A stretch of DNA of 57,838 bases from the NCBI GenBank assembly GCA_029266425.1, contig JAQSWY010000031.1:1-57838 (forward strand). The letters run 5' to 3'. Positions within the stretch are counted from its first letter, which is position 1. Each line of letters begins with the position of its first letter. Source of the stretch: Xanthobacteraceae bacterium (GTDB lineage: Bacteria > Pseudomonadota > Alphaproteobacteria > Rhizobiales > Xanthobacteraceae). Below the pieces are notes generated by a model. The model was given only the letters and a program-made list of their open reading frames with translations, was not told the origin of the DNA and made no database searches. The position numbers and the translations under genes were made by a program. Below are positions 35,898 through 44,029 of the stretch, in pieces.

Positions 35898-36596
35898 TCA
35901 GCGCTTGCGCTCCGGCTTCTTCGCGATGCGCTTCAGCACCGAGGAGACGCCTTCGAGGAAGGTGTCCACCGAATTGCGGATCATGGTCTGCCGGTCGACC
36001 GGCATCTTGAAGCCGTACACCACCTCGCGGACGCCGTAATAGAAGATGCCGCCCTGCAGCGTCCAGAACAGCTCCAGCTCTTCGGCCGTTACCGGCTCGG
36101 TGTCCTTGAGGCCGAAGGCCTTGCGGGTGGCGAGCGCGATCGGGCGGATGATCTCGTGCTCCACCGTCGTCGTGTAGCGCTTGTTGATGTCGACGCCGCG
36201 CAGGCCGGCGAACAGATAGATGCGCAGCCATTCCGGCGTGAAGATCGTGTCGGTGTAGTCCTCGTAGAAGGCGAGGATGCGCTCGCGGATCGGCCGGCTC
36301 TCGTCGAGCAGGCCCTCGCGCCATTGCGGCTTCCAGCGGTCGACATAGATCTCGCGATAGACCGCAGCGATCAGATCGTCCTTGCTGGGAAAGTAGCGGT
36401 AGAGCAAAGGCTGGGTGACGCCGAGGCGCTGGGCGAGTTCGCGCGTGCCGGCCTCGAAGCCGACTTCGGAGAAGAGTTCCACCGCCTTGCGGACGAACTC
36501 CTTATGGCGCTCCTGCGGACTGATCCTCGCCCGCCGCGGCGGTGCCGGATCGTCCGGCAGGGTCGGTGCCGCGTCCATGTCGAGCCGGGATGCCAT
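35898..36596 (-). CDS. TetR-family transcriptional regulator
   Basis: A 232-residue repressor-type protein. The HTH is at about 25-75 (RHKEFVRKAVELFSEVGFEAGTRELAQRLGVTQPLLYRYFPSKDDLIAAVY) and a ligand-binding helical domain follows. It is the third gene of the leftward VOC-monooxygenase-TetR unit. Two starts are possible: ATG 36596, used here, or TTG 36638, which overlaps the preceding stop as TTGA. The unit's promoter carries the TTATC-N4-GATAA operator, so this protein is one of the two candidate binders of that site. Its C-terminal tail is lysine- and arginine-rich. Confidence 0.88.
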   Translation of the reverse strand: MASRLDMDAAPTLPDDPAPPRRARISPQERHKEFVRKAVELFSEVGFEAGTRELAQRLGVTQPLLYRYFPSKDDLIAAVYREIYVDRWKPQWREGLLDESRPIRERILAFYEDYTDTIFTPEWLRIYLFAGLRGVDINKRYTTTVEHEIIRPIALATRKAFGLKDTEPVTAEELELFWTLQGGIFYYGVREVVYGFKMPVDRQTMIRNSVDTFLEGVSSVLKRIAKKPERKR

Positions 36597-36634
36597 CGTG
36601 TCTTCGTCTTCCTCCGTCAAATCACCGGTAGCCT

Positions 36635-37846
36635 TCAAACCACGGGATTATCGGTCTCGAGGCCGAGCGCGACGCGGCCATAGGCAGCGTTCGCCATGTC
36701 GGCGCTGAAAGCAATATGGGCGCTTATAGCATGAGCGTCGCGGAAGCGGCGCTGCTGAGCGCCGGCCAGGAAGAGCGCCTGCGCGCCGCTGCCGGTGTTG
36801 ATCTCGTCGACCGCCGCGGTCGAAAGACTCGTCGCGTAGGCGAGATCGCGCCGATAGGCCTGCTTGGTCACGATGTCCGGCACATGGCCGCGCTCGGCAT
36901 CGCGCATCGCCTCCTCGCAGATGCCAACCATGACACGGCGCGAATGGGCAAGCTTGGTCGCCGCCGCGCCGATGCGGATCTGCGTGCTCTGCAGTTCGGA
37001 GAGCCTTGCGCCGGTGTAGCTGGCGGTGCGCTTCTTCGTCGTCTCGACGAAGGCATTGAGCGCGCCCTCGCCATTGCCAAGCCCGACGCCGGAGAGGATG
37101 GCCGGGAACAAGGCGAACACCGGCAGGCGATAGAGCGGGGCGGGGTGACGTTCCGTGCCCGGCGTCACGCCACCCTTCAGGTGGGCGACCGAGACGGTCA
37201 TCGCCTCGGGCACGAACACCTCGTTGCACACCACGTCCTGCGAGCCGGTGCCCTTCAGCCCGGTCACGTGCCAGGTGTCGAGAATCTGGTAATCGCTGCG
37301 CGGCACCAGGAAGATGCGGTGGTCGGGAGCCTCGCCCTCTGCGCGCACGATGCCGGCCAGCATGTTCCACTGGCAGACGTCGACGCCGGAGGAGAATGGC
37401 CAGCGGCCGGAGACGAGATAGCCGCCGGGCGCCTTCTCGACTTTTGCCGCAGGGAAGACGAAGGAGGAGGCGATCAGCGCGTCGCGGTCCTCGCCCCAGA
37501 TCCGGTCCTGCGCCTCAGGCGGGAACATGGCGAGCATCCAGTGATGGCTGGCGAGATTGGTGAGGTTCCAGGCTGTGGAAGCGCAGCCCGCCGCGAGCGC
37601 CGAGCCGATGGTGATGAGGCAGGTGTAATCGAGCTCGGCACCGCCCAGCGCCAGCGGCTGCAGCATGCGGTAGAGGCCGGCATCGTGCAGTTCGCGCTCA
37701 TTCTCCGGCGGCAGGCGGCGCAGTTCCTCGGCGCGCGCTGCGCGCTCGGCGAAGACGGCGGCGAGATCGGTGGCGCGCGCCAGCAACTCGTCGTGGCGGC
37801 TGGCCGTGGTCGGGCGGGCGAGGGCAGGGGCGGCGAGATCGCTCAT
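36635..37846 (-). CDS. Acyl-CoA dehydrogenase-fold flavin monooxygenase (HsaA/DszC-like)
   Basis: A 403-residue flavoprotein. The acyl-CoA dehydrogenase fold is shown by PPENERELHDAGLYRMLQPLALGGAEL, WPFSSGVDVCQW, VTGLKGTGSQDVVC and the Acyl-CoA_dh_2 C-terminal domain (about 240-390). True dehydrogenases carry a catalytic glutamate in a different context; this arrangement instead matches oxygenases that use reduced flavin from a separate reductase, such as HsaA, HpaH and DszC relatives. It should hydroxylate an aromatic or heteroaromatic or a sulfur/nitrogen compound. No reductase gene is in this unit. It follows the VOC gene by 9 bases. Confidence 0.82.
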   Translation of the reverse strand: MSDLAAPALARPTTASRHDELLARATDLAAVFAERAARAEELRRLPPENERELHDAGLYRMLQPLALGGAELDYTCLITIGSALAAGCASTAWNLTNLASHHWMLAMFPPEAQDRIWGEDRDALIASSFVFPAAKVEKAPGGYLVSGRWPFSSGVDVCQWNMLAGIVRAEGEAPDHRIFLVPRSDYQILDTWHVTGLKGTGSQDVVCNEVFVPEAMTVSVAHLKGGVTPGTERHPAPLYRLPVFALFPAILSGVGLGNGEGALNAFVETTKKRTASYTGARLSELQSTQIRIGAAATKLAHSRRVMVGICEEAMRDAERGHVPDIVTKQAYRRDLAYATSLSTAAVDEINTGSGAQALFLAGAQQRRFRDAHAISAHIAFSADMANAAYGRVALGLETDNPVV

Positions 37847-37855
37847 GTCCGCTCC

Positions 37856-38335
37856 TCACGCCTTGCCGCGGCGGGCGAGATAGAGCGTCGCCTCGAGATT
37901 CTCGCCCTTCTGCTCGAAGCGGTCGGCGAGGCGCTTCAGTTCCGGAATTCGCGAGGTGTCGAGGGTGCGCACATCCGGCCAGTCGACCTCGACGAGATTG
38001 CCGCCGGGGTCGCGCAGATAGAGCTGCACGGTTCCGTCGGGCATCTCGTTGACGCCGTTGCCGAAGGTCTCGTGGTCGATGATGCCGGCGGCCTTGGCGC
38101 GCTCATACACGCCCATGAAGTCATCGACGTCCATCGCGAAGTGCTGGTAGCGCGTCGCCGCGTCCGGCAGGCTGAAGATGTGCACCTGCTGGTCGCCGCA
38201 GCGCAGATACTGGGTGTGGAAGCCGAAATTATAGGTCGGGATCGGCTCCATGCCGAACATCTCGGCATAGAAGCGAACGGAGGCATCGACATCCTTGGCG
38301 CCGATGGACAGATGATTGAGGCCGGTGGCCTTCAT
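37856..38335 (-). CDS. VOC-superfamily metalloprotein (extradiol dioxygenase/glyoxalase fold)
   Basis: A 159-residue protein with the vicinal oxygen chelate fold. The metal triad expected of the fold is visible: His8 (LNHLSIG), His65 (RYQHFAMDV) and Glu116 (GNLVEVDW). The C-terminal part after residue 125 is extra. The family includes type I extradiol dioxygenases, glyoxalases and epimerases. Beside a flavin hydroxylase, ring cleavage of the hydroxylated product is a natural guess but is not proven; the single-domain size is shorter than classic two-domain dioxygenases. It leads the unit, and its start is 18 bases from an operator. Confidence 0.8.
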   Translation of the reverse strand: MKATGLNHLSIGAKDVDASVRFYAEMFGMEPIPTYNFGFHTQYLRCGDQQVHIFSLPDAATRYQHFAMDVDDFMGVYERAKAAGIIDHETFGNGVNEMPDGTVQLYLRDPGGNLVEVDWPDVRTLDTSRIPELKRLADRFEQKGENLEATLYLARRGKA

Positions 38336-38353
38336 GGCGTCCTCCCGTTGTAA

Positions 38354-38371
38354 TTATCACTCGATAAATAA
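38354..38371 (+). promoter_or_regulatory. Operator-like inverted repeat TTATC-N4-GATAA, site 1
   Basis: TTATCACTCGATAAATAA. Perfect inverted repeat TTATC/GATAA with a 4-base spacer, plus the tail ATAA found in most copies. It lies 18 bases upstream of the VOC start codon. Confidence 0.6.
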
Positions 38372-38428
38372 ACCTCCGCATATCGCTTGGCAAGCCCGCC
38401 GCGCGGCTTGACGAGGTGATCTCTTTAG

Positions 38429-38446
38429 TTTTCACTCGATAAATAA
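38429..38446 (+). promoter_or_regulatory. Operator-like inverted repeat, site 2
   Basis: TTTTCACTCGATAAATAA, 17 of 18 bases identical with site 1 and exactly 75 bases further along. It lies 34 bases upstream of the HisD-family start codon, so the two sites together cover the divergent promoter region. Confidence 0.6.
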
Positions 38447-38480
38447 CGGGGCGTGGCAACAGCGCGCCGGGAGGAAAATC

Positions 38481-39797
38481 ATGGCCCGCCATTTGAAGAC
38501 GGCCCGCTCGGCAGACGAGCGGGCGGACGCCGACGCGAAGGTCCGCGCCACGGTCGAAGGTATTCTCGGGGAGATCGAGGCCGAGGGCGACGCCGCGGTG
38601 CGTCGTTATTCCGAGCGCTTCGACAATTGGTCGCCGGCAAACTTCCGCCTCTCCGAGCAGGACGTCGAGTCGGCTCTCGCCAAGGTCTCGAAGTCCGATC
38701 TCGACGACATCCGTTTCGCGCAGGCGCAGGTGCGCAATTTTGCCCAGAAGCAGCGCGCCTGCCTCACCGACCTTGAAGTCGAGACGCTGCCGGGCGTCAT
38801 CCTCGGCCACAAGAACGTGCCGGTGGAGCGCGTCGGTTGCTATGTGCCGGGCGGCAAGTACCCGATGGTCGCCTCCGCGCATATGAGCGTGGTGACCGCC
38901 AAGGTCGCCGGCGTGCCGAGCGTGGTCGCCGCGGCGCCGCCGTTCCAGAACGGGCCGCATCCGGCGATCGTCGCCGCCATGCATCTTGCCGGCGCCGACG
39001 AGATCCTCGTGCTCGGCGGCGTGCAGGCGGTGGCGGCCATGGCGCTCGGCACCCAGACGATCGCGCCGGTCGACATGCTGGTCGGCCCCGGCAATGCGTT
39101 CGTCGCTGAAGCCAAGCGCCAGCTCTATGGCCGCGTCGGCATCGATCTGTTCGCCGGGCCGACCGAGACGCTGGTGATCGCGGATGAGACCGTCGACGCC
39201 GAGATCTGCGCGACAGACCTGCTCGGGCAGGCCGAGCATGGACCGACCTCTCCCGCAATCCTGCTCACCAATTCGGAGAAGCTGGCACGCGAGACATTGG
39301 CTGAGGTGGAGCGCCTGCTCGCCATCCTGCCGACCGCCGAGATCGCCTCCGCCTCCTGGCGCGATTTCGGCGAGGTGATCGTCTGCGACAGCCTTGACGA
39401 GATGGTGGAGGAGGCCGACCGCATCGCCTCCGAACATGTGCAGGTGATGACCGCCGACCCGGACTATTTCCTCAACAACATGCGCAATTACGGCGCGTTG
39501 TTCTTAGGTCCCCGTACCAATGTCGCCTATGGCGACAAGGTCATCGGCACCAACCACACGCTGCCGACCAAGCGGGCGGCGCGCTATACCGGCGGGCTGT
39601 GGGTCGGCAAGTTCATCAAGACCTGCACCTATCAGAAGGTCACCAGCGACGCCGCGAGCGCCATGGTCGGGGAATATTGCTCGCGGCTCTGCGTGCTCGA
39701 AGGCTTTCTCGGCCATGCCGAGCAGGCGAATGTCCGCGTGCGCCGCTATGGCGGCGGCAATGTCCCCTATGCCGGAGCCGCGGCGAAGACCGGCTGA
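38481..39797 (+). CDS. HisD-family NAD-dependent zinc dehydrogenase, not a biosynthetic HisD
   Basis: A 438-residue member of the histidinol dehydrogenase family. Zinc and catalytic positions fit: Gln and His in LLGQAEHGP, the Asp in [14 protein letters not shown] and a His in [15 protein letters not shown] holds the catalytic Glu-His. The sequences [10 protein letters not shown] and KTCTYQ are typical of the catabolic branch that includes 2,3-dihydroxypropanesulfonate dehydrogenase HpsN. It is not in a his operon but in a catabolic region, and is divergent from the VOC unit with an operator on each side. ATG 38481 has GGGAGG upstream. It probably oxidises an alcohol to a carboxylate in two steps. 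Confidence 0.85.
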   Translation: MARHLKTARSADERADADAKVRATVEGILGEIEAEGDAAVRRYSERFDNWSPANFRLSEQDVESALAKVSKSDLDDIRFAQAQVRNFAQKQRACLTDLEVETLPGVILGHKNVPVERVGCYVPGGKYPMVASAHMSVVTAKVAGVPSVVAAAPPFQNGPHPAIVAAMHLAGADEILVLGGVQAVAAMALGTQTIAPVDMLVGPGNAFVAEAKRQLYGRVGIDLFAGPTETLVIADETVDAEICATDLLGQAEHGPTSPAILLTNSEKLARETLAEVERLLAILPTAEIASASWRDFGEVIVCDSLDEMVEEADRIASEHVQVMTADPDYFLNNMRNYGALFLGPRTNVAYGDKVIGTNHTLPTKRAARYTGGLWVGKFIKTCTYQKVTSDAASAMVGEYCSRLCVLEGFLGHAEQANVRVRRYGGGNVPYAGAAAKTG

Positions 39798-39829
39798 TTC
39801 GTCTCCTCGATCTGGACCTTCCCCCTGCT

Positions 39830-39861
39830 GGCCGGAGCGAAAGCTCCGGCCTTTTTTCTTT
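39830..39861 (+). terminator. Rho-independent terminator after HisD-like gene
   Basis: A 9-bp stem GGCCGGAGC / GCTCCGGCC with a GAAA tetraloop, followed by TTTTTTCTTT. Confidence 0.95.
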
Positions 39862-39875
39862 GCGCCATGAGCACT

Positions 39876-39944
39876 CGTCCCGAGCATCCACGTTCGTGAC
39901 GAGAGAGCAACCGTGAATGGCCGGGACAAGCCCGGCCATGACGG
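39876..39944. repeat. Dispersed palindromic repeat, family A, copy 3
   Basis: CTCGTCCCGAGCATCCACG ... CGTGAATGGCCGGGACAAGCCCGGCCATG, with the GACGAGAGAGCAACCGTG centre shared with the copy at 33265. Confidence 0.8.
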
Positions 39945-40132
39945 CCCATCGACGTCCCGGAGAGCCAGGAGATCACAAAGTCAGAATGATTGACATATCT
40001 CGGCGGCAACACTGACACGGCAATCTCTCTTGCTCTTGCTTGAGTCGAAGGGCAGGAACTCCAGGTGGATGCTGCATCGCAGCGACATTTCCCGACGGAG
40101 AATGACGCCTCGTCGACGCTGTCGTCTTGACG

Positions 40133-40150
40133 TTATCAGTCGATCAATAT
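40133..40150 (+). promoter_or_regulatory. Operator-like inverted repeat, site 3
   Basis: TTATCAGTCGATCAATAT: left half perfect, right half GATCA instead of GATAA, tail ATAT. It is 36 bases upstream of the GntR start codon, consistent with autoregulation. Confidence 0.5.
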
Positions 40151-40186
40151 AGCCTCCCTGATATTCCACGAAGGGACGGTTCCGGC

Positions 40187-40831
40187 ATGAACCTCGTGCG
40201 CAACAGGGTCTATGAGCTGGTACGGCGGGAGATTCTCTCCTGCTCGATACGGCCCGGTGCTGAGCTGCGCGAGGCGGACCTTGCGGAGCGTTTCGGGGTC
40301 TCGAAGTCGCCGGTGCGCGACGCCATGCAGAAGCTGGAGCTGGAGGGTCTCGTCGAGATCGAGCCGCGGCGCGGGCATCGCGTCCGTCCGATCTCGATCA
40401 AGGACGCCGAGGACATGCTGGAGCTGCGGCTGATCCTGGAGAGCGCCTGCGTGCGCAAGGTCGCCATCGTCGCCTCCGATGCCGAGCTCAAGGCGCTCGA
40501 CCGCTATCGTGACGCCGATCGCTCCTCAGTCCCGGTGTATGTCGAGTACAACCGCAATTTCCACCACCACCTCGCCGTTCTGTCGCAGAACCAGCGCCTC
40601 GCGGAGGAAACCCGGCGAGTGATGGATCTCTATGAGCGGCTCTGCATGGTGAGCCTCTCCGTCATCGTCGATCCGGGCGGCTCGGAAGGGCCGCTGCGCG
40701 ACCACAACGAGATCATCGATGCGCTGCAGGCACGCAACGGCAATGCCGCGGCGCGCGTCGTGCGGCGTCACGTCGGCAAATCGCAGGGGCAGATCCTGCG
40801 TGCGCTGGAGAGCCGGTCGATCGTCGCCTGA
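40187..40831 (+). CDS. GntR-family regulator, FCD type (second)
   Basis: A 214-residue FadR-like regulator. The winged helix covers about 5-70 (VYELVRREILSCSIRPGAELREADLAERFGVSKSPVRDAMQKLELEGLVEIEPRRGHRV) and the FCD domain about 80-205 (MLELRLILESACVRKV, YNRNFHHHLAVLS, DHNEIIDALQARN), with histidine and aspartate residues that usually bind a metal and a carboxylate ligand. ATG 40187 is set by AAGGGAC upstream. Operator site 3 lies just before it, which makes this protein the prime candidate for controlling all five TTATC-N4-GATAA sites. Confidence 0.88.
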   Translation: MNLVRNRVYELVRREILSCSIRPGAELREADLAERFGVSKSPVRDAMQKLELEGLVEIEPRRGHRVRPISIKDAEDMLELRLILESACVRKVAIVASDAELKALDRYRDADRSSVPVYVEYNRNFHHHLAVLSQNQRLAEETRRVMDLYERLCMVSLSVIVDPGGSEGPLRDHNEIIDALQARNGNAAARVVRRHVGKSQGQILRALESRSIVA

Positions 40832-41013
40832 CGACGGTCGGTTCATAGAAGGCGCCCACGCAAACAAGGCGCCCGCGAGACATCAACTTACGGAAACTGC
40901 CGAAGACCGGACCGCTTGAAGCCCGGCATCGGCGAAGGAAACACCCACGTCGCCCCAACGCCCCTCCGGGCGAATGCACCCGGTCGCGCGTTCGGCGAGG
41001 AGGAGCCGAATAT

Positions 41014-41820
41014 ATGAATGCTCTAGCCGCCAACATCATTCCGGCCCGAGCGGCGCCCGCGCTGCTGACGGATGATGCCGTCATCTCCGCTCAAGGTGTC
41101 GCCAAGGTCTTCAACCGCGACGTGGTCGCGCTGGAGAGCGCCAGCTTCGACATCAAGCGCGGCACCTTTGTCTCGCTGGTCGGACCCAGCGGCTGCGGCA
41201 AGTCGACCTTGCTGCGCCTCATCGCCGGGCTGATCGGCAAGACCTCCGGCAGCCTCAGCGTTCTGGGCAAGGAGGTGAACGGGCCGTCCTCCGATGTCGG
41301 CATGATGTTCCAGCGCCCGACGCTGCTCGAATGGCGCACGGCGGTGGAGAACGTGCTGCTGCCCACCGAGGTGAGGAGCAAGCCGACCTCGGCCGACAAG
41401 GAGCGCGCCATCGCCCTCTTGCGTCTCGTCGGGCTGAAGGATTTCGAATTCTCCTTTCCGCGTCAGCTCTCAGGCGGCATGCAGCAGCGCGTGGCGCTTG
41501 CCCGTCTCCTGCAGACCGGCGCCAACATATTGCTGCTGGACGAGCCGTTCGGCGCGCTCGACGAGTTCACCCGCGAGCGGCTGAACCTCGAATTGCTGCG
41601 CATCGTCGACGATGTCGACGCCACCTCGCTGTTCGTCACCCACAACATCTCCGAAGCGATCTTCCTCGCCGACCAGGTGATGGTGATGACGCCGCGCCCC
41701 GGCCGCCTCGCCAAGATCGTCGATGTACCGTTCGCCCGTCCGCGCGAGATCTCGCTGATGCAGACGCCGGCCTTCAATGAAATGGTCTCCGAAGTCCGCG
41801 CCATCCTGGGAGGACATTGA
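41014..41820 (+). CDS. NitT/TauT-family ABC transporter ATPase (system 1)
   Basis: A 268-residue ATPase of the nitrate/taurine/sulfonate-type uptake family. Walker A is GPSGCGKST, the signature LSGGMQQRVALARLL, Walker B ILLLDEPFGALDEF and the switch VTHNISEAIFLAD; GLIGKTSGSL and MMFQRPTLLEWRTAVENVLLP are typical SsuB/TauB features. Its stop is directly followed by the permease start (1-base gap). Together with the permease and binding protein it forms a complete importer. Confidence 0.92.
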   Translation: MNALAANIIPARAAPALLTDDAVISAQGVAKVFNRDVVALESASFDIKRGTFVSLVGPSGCGKSTLLRLIAGLIGKTSGSLSVLGKEVNGPSSDVGMMFQRPTLLEWRTAVENVLLPTEVRSKPTSADKERAIALLRLVGLKDFEFSFPRQLSGGMQQRVALARLLQTGANILLLDEPFGALDEFTRERLNLELLRIVDDVDATSLFVTHNISEAIFLADQVMVMTPRPGRLAKIVDVPFARPREISLMQTPAFNEMVSEVRAILGGH

Positions 41821-41821
41821 G

Positions 41822-42688
41822 ATGAGCCTCGCCACCAATGATTCCTTTGCCGGCGTCGTTGATGCCGGCACCCCGCGCGGGATCGTGATCGGACGTATCG
41901 CCCGGCATCTCGCGCTCTTCCTCGGCATCATCGCGGTGTGGGAGGCGGCGAGCGCCTTTGGCTTCGTCGACCAGCTGATCCTGCCGCGGCCGAGCTCGAT
42001 CGTGGTCGCGCTCTACGACATGCTCTTCGTGCGCGGCAATGCCTGGTACCATATGGGCATCACGCTGTGGGAGGCGCTGGCCGGCTTCGTCATCGGCTCG
42101 GTGGTCGGCATAGCACTCGCCGTCGCCGCCGGTCTCAGCGAGACCTTCCGGCGCTACATCTCGCCTTATGTGATTGTGCTTCAGGTCATTCCGCGCATCG
42201 CGCTGGCGCCGATCATCATCGCCTGGCTCGGCTTCGGCACCAGCCCGAAGATCGCCATCGGCGCGCTGATCTGCTTCTTCCCGCCCTTCATCAACACATT
42301 GACGGGATTGCTCAATGTCGATGAGGACGCATACGAGATGTTCCGCTCGATCGGCGCGAAGAAGAGGCAGATCTTCTTCAGCCTTATGCTGCCGAGTGCC
42401 ATGCCGATCATCATGGCCGGCCTGAAGGCGGCGATCTCGCTCGCCTTGATCGGCGCCATAGTCGGCGAGTTCATCTCCGCCGGTGAAGGCATGGGCGTGC
42501 TGATGCAGCGCTACAGCTTCGCGCTGAACATGTCCGCCTCCTTCGCCGTATTGGTGATGCTCACCATAGTCGGCTACCTGCTCTTCATGGCCATGGAGAA
42601 GGCTGACGACCATCTCGTCTACTGGCGCAACGACGCCCGCATGGCGGCGATGAGCCGGAAGCGTGCCAAGGCCTGGCGGACCCGCTAG
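41822..42688 (+). CDS. NitT/TauT-family ABC transporter permease (system 1)
   Basis: A 288-residue inner-membrane permease with about six helices. The EAA loop is DAYEMFRSIGAKKRQIFFSLMLPSAMPIIMAGLK, the ATPase docking site. The N-terminal 30 residues are cytoplasmic. ATG 41822 follows the ATPase stop directly, so translation is coupled. A long hairpin (42688-42734) separates it from the binding-protein gene. Confidence 0.92.
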   Translation: MSLATNDSFAGVVDAGTPRGIVIGRIARHLALFLGIIAVWEAASAFGFVDQLILPRPSSIVVALYDMLFVRGNAWYHMGITLWEALAGFVIGSVVGIALAVAAGLSETFRRYISPYVIVLQVIPRIALAPIIIAWLGFGTSPKIAIGALICFFPPFINTLTGLLNVDEDAYEMFRSIGAKKRQIFFSLMLPSAMPIIMAGLKAAISLALIGAIVGEFISAGEGMGVLMQRYSFALNMSASFAVLVMLTIVGYLLFMAMEKADDHLVYWRNDARMAAMSRKRAKAWRTR

Positions 42689-42734
42689 AGCATGTTTCGC
42701 AAAAATTGAAGACTTTTGCGAAAAGAACATGCTC
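42688..42734. other. Long hairpin between permease and binding-protein genes
   Basis: Imperfect inverted repeat: GAGCATGTT...CGCAAAA (42688-42705) pairs with TTTTGCG...AACATGCTC (42714-42734). It begins at the permease stop codon. Such sequences within ABC operons can stabilise or attenuate the transcript. The GAGCATGTTT...CGCAAAA form is also a dispersed element in many Hyphomicrobiales genomes. Confidence 0.7.
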
Positions 42735-42859
42735 CAGCAACTAAAGCCTTTCCTTCGGATAACACCATCCAAAGGAAAGGGACCGCCTCGCCATCTGCCT
42801 GAACTGACAATTCACGTCCAAGGAAACGGCGCGCAAAGCGCCGAAGGGAGGAACTTGCC

Positions 42860-43933
42860 ATGCTTAAGGAACAGAAGATGATTGCCGGCAAAGTGTCCGC
42901 CGGTCTCGCTGTAGCGGCACTGGCAGCGCTGATGCTGCCGGCCGGCGTCACCGAGGCCGGGGCGCAGAAGCTGCGCACCGTCAATGTCATCATGCCGCTG
43001 CCGCGCTCGGCGAACTTCTATCCGATCGTCGCCGGCGAGGCGCTCGGCTATTTCAAGGACGAGGGTATCGAGGTCAATCTGCTGCCGTCCTCGACCTCGG
43101 TTCCCTACGTCGCCTTCGTGCAGAACGGCCAGGCCGAGCTCGCCATGCTCGACGCGCCGCAGACCTTCCAGGCGGTGCAGGCCGGCATCAAGATCAAGAC
43201 CATCTATGAAGCGCACCAGAAGGCGCCGGAGGGCGTCGCGGTGCTCGCCGACAGCCCGATCAAGTCGGTGGCGGACCTCAAGGGAAAAACTGTCGGCCTC
43301 GCCAGCGATCGTGATCTTGTCACCCTGACGGTCGCGCTCAACACCAAGAATATCCCGATCTCCGACGTGAAGACGGTCGTGGTGGGGGATTCCGGTCCGA
43401 CGCAGGTCACCGCGATGAAGAACGGCACGGTGGCGGCGTTCGCTGGCGCAACGCCGGACTGGCTGTCGATGCAGGCCGCCGGCATGAAGATCCGGCTCAT
43501 CACCCCGCCGGAGGTTGCGGAGCAGCCGGCCAATAACTTCGTGGTGTCGGCGTCGCGGATCGACGAGTTGCGCAAGACGCTGGAAGGCTTCTTCCGCGCC
43601 TATTCCAAGGGCATGGAGGTCGCCAAGATCGATCCGGCGGTGCTCGCCGCCATGTGCAAGAAGGCGGTGCCGGAAGAATGGCCGAACGACCAGTTCGGCC
43701 AGGAGTTCCTCAACGCCTCGATCGAGCTCGCCTATTCCACCACCAAGCGGCTTGGCGATCTGCAGCCGGAAGTGTGGAAGGCCGTGCAGCCGCCGCTGGT
43801 GAAGATCGGCGAGCTGAAGGCGGAAATCGATCCCGCGACCTTCCTCGATGCCTCCATCATCGGCCCGGCGAACGACTTCTCGCGTGACAAGGTCAAGGCC
43901 GACGTCGCCGCCTGGAAGGCCAAGAACATGTGA
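42860..43933 (+). CDS. NitT/TauT-family ABC transporter substrate-binding protein (system 1)
   Basis: A 357-residue periplasmic binding protein of the NMT1/ThiY-like fold. A signal peptide covers about 1-36 (MIAGKVSAGLAVAALAALMLPAG...AGA). Characteristic features are NVIMPLPRSANFYPIVAGEALGYFKDEGIEVNLLP, then GKTVGLASDRDLVTL and KNGTVAAFAGATPDWLS. Relatives bind aromatic acids, pyrimidines, sulfonates or riboflavin precursors; the ligand is not identifiable. ATG 42860 follows GGGAGG. Confidence 0.9.
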   Translation: MLKEQKMIAGKVSAGLAVAALAALMLPAGVTEAGAQKLRTVNVIMPLPRSANFYPIVAGEALGYFKDEGIEVNLLPSSTSVPYVAFVQNGQAELAMLDAPQTFQAVQAGIKIKTIYEAHQKAPEGVAVLADSPIKSVADLKGKTVGLASDRDLVTLTVALNTKNIPISDVKTVVVGDSGPTQVTAMKNGTVAAFAGATPDWLSMQAAGMKIRLITPPEVAEQPANNFVVSASRIDELRKTLEGFFRAYSKGMEVAKIDPAVLAAMCKKAVPEEWPNDQFGQEFLNASIELAYSTTKRLGDLQPEVWKAVQPPLVKIGELKAEIDPATFLDASIIGPANDFSRDKVKADVAAWKAKNM

Positions 43934-43953
43934 GCGACGGCATGTGATCGACA

Positions 43954-43989
43954 GCCGGCGGCCGGGCCCTCCGCGCCGCCGGCCCTTTT
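43954..43989 (+). terminator. Terminator-like hairpin after the binding-protein gene
   Basis: A 9-bp stem GCCGGCGGC / GCCGCCGGC (43954-43962 and 43975-43983) followed by CCTTTT. It separates the transporter from the amidohydrolase gene, at least partly. Confidence 0.7.
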
Positions 43990-44029
43990 AGCGGACGCTT
44001 TCGAGGCCGCATATTTCGAGGACGCATTC

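Larger units (their letters stand above)
39798..40186. other. 389-base region between HisD-like and GntR genes
   Basis: It contains the HisD-like gene terminator (39830-39861), a family A repeat (39876-39944) and, near the end, operator site 3 (40133-40150). No gene seen. Confidence 0.7.

Noticed and set aside
36596..36638. TTG 36638 as TetR start, overlapping the preceding stop
   Set aside because: Kept as an alternative only; no ribosome site precedes it, and the HTH begins well after ATG 36596.
38481..39797. Biosynthetic histidinol dehydrogenase (hisD)
   Set aside because: No his neighbours and catabolic-branch sequence features; it is labelled as a paralogue.
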